The position numbers and the translations under genes were made by a program. Below the pieces are notes generated by a model. The model was not told the DNA's origin, did not search any database, and saw only the letters and a program-made list of their open reading frames with translations. A stretch of 38,542 nt of DNA from an archaeon (GTDB taxonomy: Archaea; Micrarchaeota; Micrarchaeia; Anstonellales; Anstonellaceae): positions 1-38,542 of the forward strand of contig JAGVHI010000025.1 of the NCBI GenBank assembly GCA_020056635.1, written 5' to 3'. Shown one piece after another: positions 34,413 to 38,542 of the stretch. The first letter of the stretch is position 1, and every line of letters starts with the position of its first letter.

Positions 34413-36368
34413 ATGGCAGAGCCCCACATCTCGGTCCTACTCAACGAAAACCGCATTTTCAAGCCAAGCAAGCAACTAGCAGAAAACTCGAACGTGAACA
34501 AGTGGATGGCTTCCCACGGCATAAGCTCATACGAGCAGCTGCTCAAGAAAAGCCAGGATATTGAGTGGTTCTGGGGAACCGTTTCAAAGGAATTTGTGGA
34601 GTGGTACTCCCCGCCGAAAAAAGTGCTCGATTGGAAGCTTCCCTACTCGAACTGGTTCGTGGGCGCAAAATACAACATAGTGCATGACGCATTGGACAGG
34701 CACGCGAGCCGCACCCCCAACAAGGTTGCTTATTATTTCGAGGGCGAGCCCGGGGACATGCGCGCAATCACATATAAGCAGCTCTCGGACGAAGTGAGCA
34801 GGCTTGCAAATGCGCTAAAGCGTCTCGGGCTAAAAAAGGGCGACCGGGTTTCAATCTACCTTCCGATGATTCTCGAGCTTCCAATTGCAATGCTTGCTTG
34901 CGCTAAAATCGGAGTGGCGCATTCCGTAGTATTCTCGGGATTCAGCTCGCTTGCGCTTGCGGACAGGATAAACGACTGCGGCGCGCGCATACTCATTACA
35001 TGCGACGCATTCTGGCGCAGGGGGAAAACTGTGCAGCTCAAAGTGCAGGCCGATGAAGGGGTCAGGCAAACGCAAACCATTGAGCACGTAATAGTTGTGC
35101 GCCGCACAGAGGAAAACGCCCCATGGGTGCAGGGCAGGGACCTAAATTACAAGGATTTGATTGCAACGGAAAGCCCGGCTTGCGAAACGGAAAAGATGGA
35201 CGCAAACGACCTCCTCTATATACTATACACTTCCGGCACTACCGGGAAGCCAAAAGGGGTGCTCCAGCGCCACGCGGGCTACGCTGTGAACATCGCGCTC
35301 ACGCTTTCCTGGGTATTCGACCTAAAGGATGGCGATATTTGGTGGGGCGCAGCAGATGCGGGCTGGGTGACCGGGCACAGCTACATAGTGTATGCGCCGC
35401 TCATGCTCGGCACGACCTCAATAATATACGAGGGCGCGCCTGACTGGCCAGAGGCAGACCGATGGTGGGACATAGTGCAGCGCTACAAGGTATCCGTGTT
35501 CTACACCTCGCCCACTGCAATCCGCATGTTCATGAAGCTCGGAACAGAGTGGGTGAAAAAGCATGATCTCTCAACGCTGCGCCTATTGGGTTCAGTAGGC
35601 GAGCCCATAAACCCCGAGGCATGGATTTGGTACCATGAGAACATAGGCGGAGGGCGCTGCCAGATAATGGACACCTGGTGGCAGACCGAAACAGGCGCAT
35701 TTGCGATCGCGCCACTTCCAATCGCTGACCTCAAGCCCGGCTCCGCAGTGCACCCTCTCCCTGGAATGGCTGCAGCAGTTTATGATGAGAGCGGCAAGCC
35801 CTCTCCAGCCGGGCAGGGCGGCAACCTGGTTCTCTTACGCCCCTGGCCGGCGATGCTTGGCGGGCTGTACAAGAACCCGGAAAAATACCAGGATACCTAC
35901 TGGGCAAAATACCCTGGCGTCTACCTCACAGGCGACATTGCGCGCGTTGATGAGAGCGGCTTTTATTGGGTGCAGGGCCGTGCGGACGACGTGCTCAAAA
36001 TAGCAGGCCACAGGCTGTCCAATTCCGAGCTCGAATCCTCGCTTGTGAGCCACGCTGCAGTGAGCGAAGCTGCTGTTGTGGGAAAGCCTCACGAGATAAA
36101 GGGCGAGAGCATAGTCGCCTTTGTAGTGCTCAAGCAAGGCTCCTCTCCCTCCGAACCTCTTAGAAAGGAGCTTCGCGAGCATGTTGCGCACGACATCGGG
36201 AAAATAGCGCAGCCGGATGAGCTTTATTTCGTGAACGACCTGCCAAAAACGCGCTCCGGAAAAATCATGCGCCGCGTGATACGCAAAAAAGTGGTTGGCG
36301 AGCCGGTAGGGGACATCTCAACGCTCATGAACCCTGAAGCGGTCGCTGAGCTGGACAACAAGACGTAG
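34413..36368 (+). CDS. acs: Acetate--CoA ligase (acetyl-CoA synthetase)
   Basis: The 651-residue AMP-forming synthetase makes acetyl-CoA from acetate, ATP and CoA. It shows the P-loop-like YTSGTTGKPKG (272-282), WWQTETG (acetate pocket), the YLTGDIARVDESGFYWVQGRADD hinge, and the C-terminal catalytic lysine in KTRSGKIMRR (Lys617), the residue acetylated for control in bacterial Acs. The start is fixed by GGTGATC and a TATA box; the longer in-frame reading to 34119 has no such signals and covers the FKBP gene and promoter. Acetate assimilation in an organism with little other metabolism here would feed acetyl-CoA pools. All motifs look intact. Confidence 0.96.
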   Translation: MAEPHISVLLNENRIFKPSKQLAENSNVNKWMASHGISSYEQLLKKSQDIEWFWGTVSKEFVEWYSPPKKVLDWKLPYSNWFVGAKYNIVHDALDRHASRTPNKVAYYFEGEPGDMRAITYKQLSDEVSRLANALKRLGLKKGDRVSIYLPMILELPIAMLACAKIGVAHSVVFSGFSSLALADRINDCGARILITCDAFWRRGKTVQLKVQADEGVRQTQTIEHVIVVRRTEENAPWVQGRDLNYKDLIATESPACETEKMDANDLLYILYTSGTTGKPKGVLQRHAGYAVNIALTLSWVFDLKDGDIWWGAADAGWVTGHSYIVYAPLMLGTTSIIYEGAPDWPEADRWWDIVQRYKVSVFYTSPTAIRMFMKLGTEWVKKHDLSTLRLLGSVGEPINPEAWIWYHENIGGGRCQIMDTWWQTETGAFAIAPLPIADLKPGSAVHPLPGMAAAVYDESGKPSPAGQGGNLVLLRPWPAMLGGLYKNPEKYQDTYWAKYPGVYLTGDIARVDESGFYWVQGRADDVLKIAGHRLSNSELESSLVSHAAVSEAAVVGKPHEIKGESIVAFVVLKQGSSPSEPLRKELREHVAHDIGKIAQPDELYFVNDLPKTRSGKIMRRVIRKKVVGEPVGDISTLMNPEAVAELDNKT

Positions 36369-36387
36369 GGGGTGCGGCTTTTGCGCC

Positions 36388-36414
36388 GACATCTCCGAGC
36401 TGGACACAAGAAGT
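36388..36414 (+). repeat. Partial duplicate of the acs 3' end
   Basis: GAGCTGGACACAAGAAGTAA at 36397-36416 nearly repeats GAGCTGGACAACAAGACGTAG at the end of acs (36348-36368). GACATCTC also occurs before both (36312, 36388). It is not coding. Confidence 0.4.
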
Positions 36415-36432
36415 AAATTCAATTTGGCCAGG

Positions 36433-37374
36433 TTAAATTTTCCCTTGCAGGAAAAATAGGTAGCCTGCAACCAGCCCGAGCAATATTCCGAACACGATTA
36501 CTATTGCATACTTTTGTGCATAGAATGAGTATTTTGAGAGGGCCATGTCCCCTTTTGTGGCTGGCTTTTGCCCCTGCGCAAGCGTGGTTTGGGTTGCCGC
36601 CTGCACAGCAACTGCGGATTCTGCTTGCGATGGTGCTTTCTGGGCAACGGGCTGCACCGGTTGCGCGATTTGCGCCACTTGTGCGCCTGTGCTGGCGGAT
36701 GCAGTTGGTTGCGGCGCTTTTGCCGCTTCGGGAATTGCGCTTTTCTGAGCCGGCTTTCCCCCGAGCAGCTTCCCAAGATTCGCCCAGGGCGGCGCACCTG
36801 GCGCAGGCGAGCTTGGTGCCTTTGCCGTCTGCACGCCCGCAGGCGATGCAGGCATGCTGGTTTTGATTATTTCATGCGCTTCCTTTTCAGCCTCTCCAAC
36901 AGGCCCCCTCTGCTCAACCGCCCGAAAACCTCCTGTTAAATTGAACCCCTTTTCCGTAAGCGCAAGATTCACTTTCGCAGACCGCACATCGTAGTGCACG
37001 AACCCCTGCTTCTCAAGCTTGTGCAAATGGTACGCCAAATCCGAGCTTCGGATGTTCAGCGCCTCCTGCAACTTATCCAAGTCCCTAATCCCGCTTGCCA
37101 GCGTTTTCATTACCGCATTATCCAGCGCATCAACCGGGTCCTCATCCTTCCCAACCGCATTCTGCAGTATTGACGCCCCGGCCTCTGTTAAGCTGATTTT
37201 GCTGTTCCCCCCAATCGAGGATTCGATTTCAATATACCCCTTCACCTTCAGCGTCCCAAGCATGTTTGCAGACTCGAAAAACGAGGTGTTGATCATGGTG
37301 CCGAATTTCTCAACTGTCGAGTTTGCATCCATTTTCTGCATGACCACAAGGTCCAGGAAAGTTAAGTCGCTCAC
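36433..37374 (-). CDS. Membrane-anchored tandem winged-helix protein
   Basis: The 313-residue protein carries two winged-helix domains (about 1-75 and 82-150; the second has the pattern LDKLQEALNIRSSDLAYHLHKLEKQGFVHYD). A low-complexity linker (about 170-275) rich in Ala, Pro, Gln and Ser follows, and then a single C-terminal membrane helix (about 288-308) and a short outer tail. Such tail-anchored DNA-binding proteins can tie DNA or transcription to the membrane. No sensor domain is obvious. It starts at ATG 37374 and shares a tight divergent promoter with the RNase gene; a TTTAAAC/GTTTAAA palindrome in it is a natural site for self-regulation. Confidence 0.85.
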   Translation of the reverse strand: MSDLTFLDLVVMQKMDANSTVEKFGTMINTSFFESANMLGTLKVKGYIEIESSIGGNSKISLTEAGASILQNAVGKDEDPVDALDNAVMKTLASGIRDLDKLQEALNIRSSDLAYHLHKLEKQGFVHYDVRSAKVNLALTEKGFNLTGGFRAVEQRGPVGEAEKEAHEIIKTSMPASPAGVQTAKAPSSPAPGAPPWANLGKLLGGKPAQKSAIPEAAKAPQPTASASTGAQVAQIAQPVQPVAQKAPSQAESAVAVQAATQTTLAQGQKPATKGDMALSKYSFYAQKYAIVIVFGILLGLVAGYLFFLQGKI

Positions 37375-37381
37375 GGCTACC

Positions 37382-37403
37382 TTTATTTAAACAACGTTTA
37401 AAT
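37382..37403. promoter_or_regulatory. Overlapping divergent promoters with inverted repeat
   Basis: TTTAAAC (37386-37392), spacer AAC, GTTTAAA (37396-37402). The left half with TTTAT before it is centred about 26 nt before ATG 37415 (+), and the right half about 26 nt before ATG 37374 (-). The two TATA elements therefore cross over, both mRNAs should be leaderless, and one bound protein could block both. Confidence 0.6.
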
Positions 37404-37414
37404 AGCTTACCCGT

Positions 37415-38542
37415 ATGAGGCTCCACTTCCTAGGCGCTGCGCGAGAGGTAGGCAGAAGCGCATTCCTGCTCGAAACCGACAAGCGGATATTGCTAGACCA
37501 CGGGCTCAAAATCAAGTCCGAGCACATGTACCCGCTTCCGCTCCCTTCCCCCGTCGACCTGGTGGTGATGTCCCACGGCCACTTGGACCATTGTGGCTTT
37601 CTCCCCGGTGTTTACGAAACATGCAAGCCGAGGACAGTTGGCACGAAATGCACGCACGAATTCACGAACCTGCTTCTTGAGGACTCGATTAAGCTTTCGC
37701 AGGAAACGCACTACAAGATGAAAAGCTACAAAACTGCGCTGCGCAGCATGTTCTCTGTCGATTACAACCATCCCTTTGTGCTCGGGCACAATACAATCAC
37801 ACTAACCGATGCGGGCCACATCCCTGGCTCCTCGATGGTCGAAATACTCCACGAGGGAAAGCGGCTGTTCTACACAGGCGATTTCAAGATGAGCAACACG
37901 CGCCTGCACTCCCCCGCCCGCCCCCCTGAGCATCCCCCAACTGCACTCATAATTGAGAGCACCTATTACAACAAGGAGCACCCGCCCCGCGCTGAGGTGG
38001 AGCGCGCGCTCTACAGGGAAGCAATCGCAATCACCGAATCAGGCGGCACTCTCCTGCTCCCCTCATTTGCGGTCGGCCGCTCGCAGGAGCTCATCTCCGT
38101 ATTGCGGCACTTCGACCCAAACATGCCCATCTACATAGATGGGATGGCGCGGAAAGCATGCGAAATAGTCTCGCGCAACGCAGAATTCGTAAAGGACCCT
38201 GAAGGCTACAAAAAGGCGTTTTCCTCAGTCACCTACTCGCGCGGCAAGCCCGGGAAAAAGAGCGCAATGAAAGACCCTGCGGTGATAGTTTCAACCGCAG
38301 GCATGCTTGAAGGAGGCCCGGCGCTCGGCTACCTAATGCACCTCAATTCCGAATCCAAGGTGATTTTCACAGGCTTCTGCCTTGAGAACACCAATGGCTG
38401 GAGGCTGCTCAACAACAAGCCCCTAACCATCGATGGGATTGAGAAGAAATTCGAGGTGCCAGTCGAATACCTTGACTTTTCAGCGCACGCCGGCAGGCAG
38501 GACATGTTCGAGTTCATAAAAAAGGCAAACCCCGAGAAAATA
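37415..38542 (+). CDS. Beta-CASP metallo-beta-lactamase RNase, aCPSF2-like (partial)
   Basis: The reading frame is open from ATG 37415 to the window edge (376 codons, no stop), so the 3' end is missing. Motif 2 is SHGHLDH (His54, His56, Asp58, His59), DAGHIPGS holds the next metal ligand (His135), YTGDFK has Asp156, and SAHAGR near the end (His358) is the beta-CASP motif C, where Asp of the usual SAHADR is Gly. It has no N-terminal KH domains, so it resembles short archaeal aCPSF2 rather than KH-containing aCPSF1. These enzymes cut or trim RNA, in 3'-end formation or decay. Its start is leaderless from the shared palindromic promoter. Confidence 0.92.
   Translation, partial: MRLHFLGAAREVGRSAFLLETDKRILLDHGLKIKSEHMYPLPLPSPVDLVVMSHGHLDHCGFLPGVYETCKPRTVGTKCTHEFTNLLLEDSIKLSQETHYKMKSYKTALRSMFSVDYNHPFVLGHNTITLTDAGHIPGSSMVEILHEGKRLFYTGDFKMSNTRLHSPARPPEHPPTALIIESTYYNKEHPPRAEVERALYREAIAITESGGTLLLPSFAVGRSQELISVLRHFDPNMPIYIDGMARKACEIVSRNAEFVKDPEGYKKAFSSVTYSRGKPGKKSAMKDPAVIVSTAGMLEGGPALGYLMHLNSESKVIFTGFCLENTNGWRLLNNKPLTIDGIEKKFEVPVEYLDFSAHAGRQDMFEFIKKANPEKI

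Overview
The window looks like chromosomal DNA of an archaeon, most likely a DPANN-type lineage such as Diapherotrites or Micrarchaeota (the lineage is an inference from gene content). Archaeal signs are a two-domain CDC48 AAA ATPase, a stand-alone Bud32 kinase of KEOPS, an aCPSF2-like beta-CASP ribonuclease, TATA boxes rather than -35/-10 promoters, and many starts about 26 nt downstream of the TATA centre, which implies leaderless mRNAs. Other genes carry GGTGA-type ribosome binding sites. Bacterial-type genes are mixed in: uvrA, uvrB, uvrC, mscL, rlmH and an arsenate-reductase-like phosphatase. Genes are packed tightly, and no gene-free stretch exceeds about 300 nt.

Layout. 1-2.7 kb: a Yip1-like/TPR membrane protein (-), then rlmH with a DUF488-like gene (+), then a secreted protein built of cysteine-pair repeats. 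2.7-7.4 kb: a three-gene unit with ATGA overlaps, made of an ABC ATPase, an ABC-2 permease with a very long coiled-coil ectodomain, and a duplicated cysteine-cluster protein. 7.5-9.7 kb: a beta-propeller lipoprotein. 9.7-19.2 kb: uvrC, uvrA and uvrB, all on the minus strand, with a LemA/GIDE membrane pair (-) and two unknown soluble proteins (+) between them. 19.2-23.1 kb: a minus-strand string of cdc48, a small membrane protein, an M50 protease and bud32. 23.2-27.5 kb: a degenerate EF-Tu/SelB-like protein, a CPA2-type antiporter, a VOC protein, a CDF metal transporter and MscL. 27.5-31.1 kb: a MacB/LolD-like ABC operon with a CARDB-type surface protein between ATPase and permease. 31.2-33.2 kb: an ArsR-like regulator overlapping a membrane protein, divergent from two small secreted proteins. 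33.2-36.4 kb: an arsenate-reductase-like protein, a SlyD/FKBP lipoprotein and acetyl-CoA synthetase. 36.4 kb-end: a membrane-anchored tandem winged-helix protein, divergent from a beta-CASP RNase that runs off the window.

How the genes work together. The Uvr proteins would form a nucleotide excision repair pathway, although UvrC lacks its C-terminal helix-hairpin-helix region. The CDC48/M50/Bud32 string combines protein quality control, membrane proteolysis and tRNA t6A modification. The antiporter, CDF transporter and MscL cover ion and osmotic homeostasis. The best candidate for an undescribed system is the cysteine-rich/ABC-2 block at 1981-7359. Next in interest are the membrane-tethered winged-helix protein with its overlapping divergent promoter, and the pseudo-GTPase.
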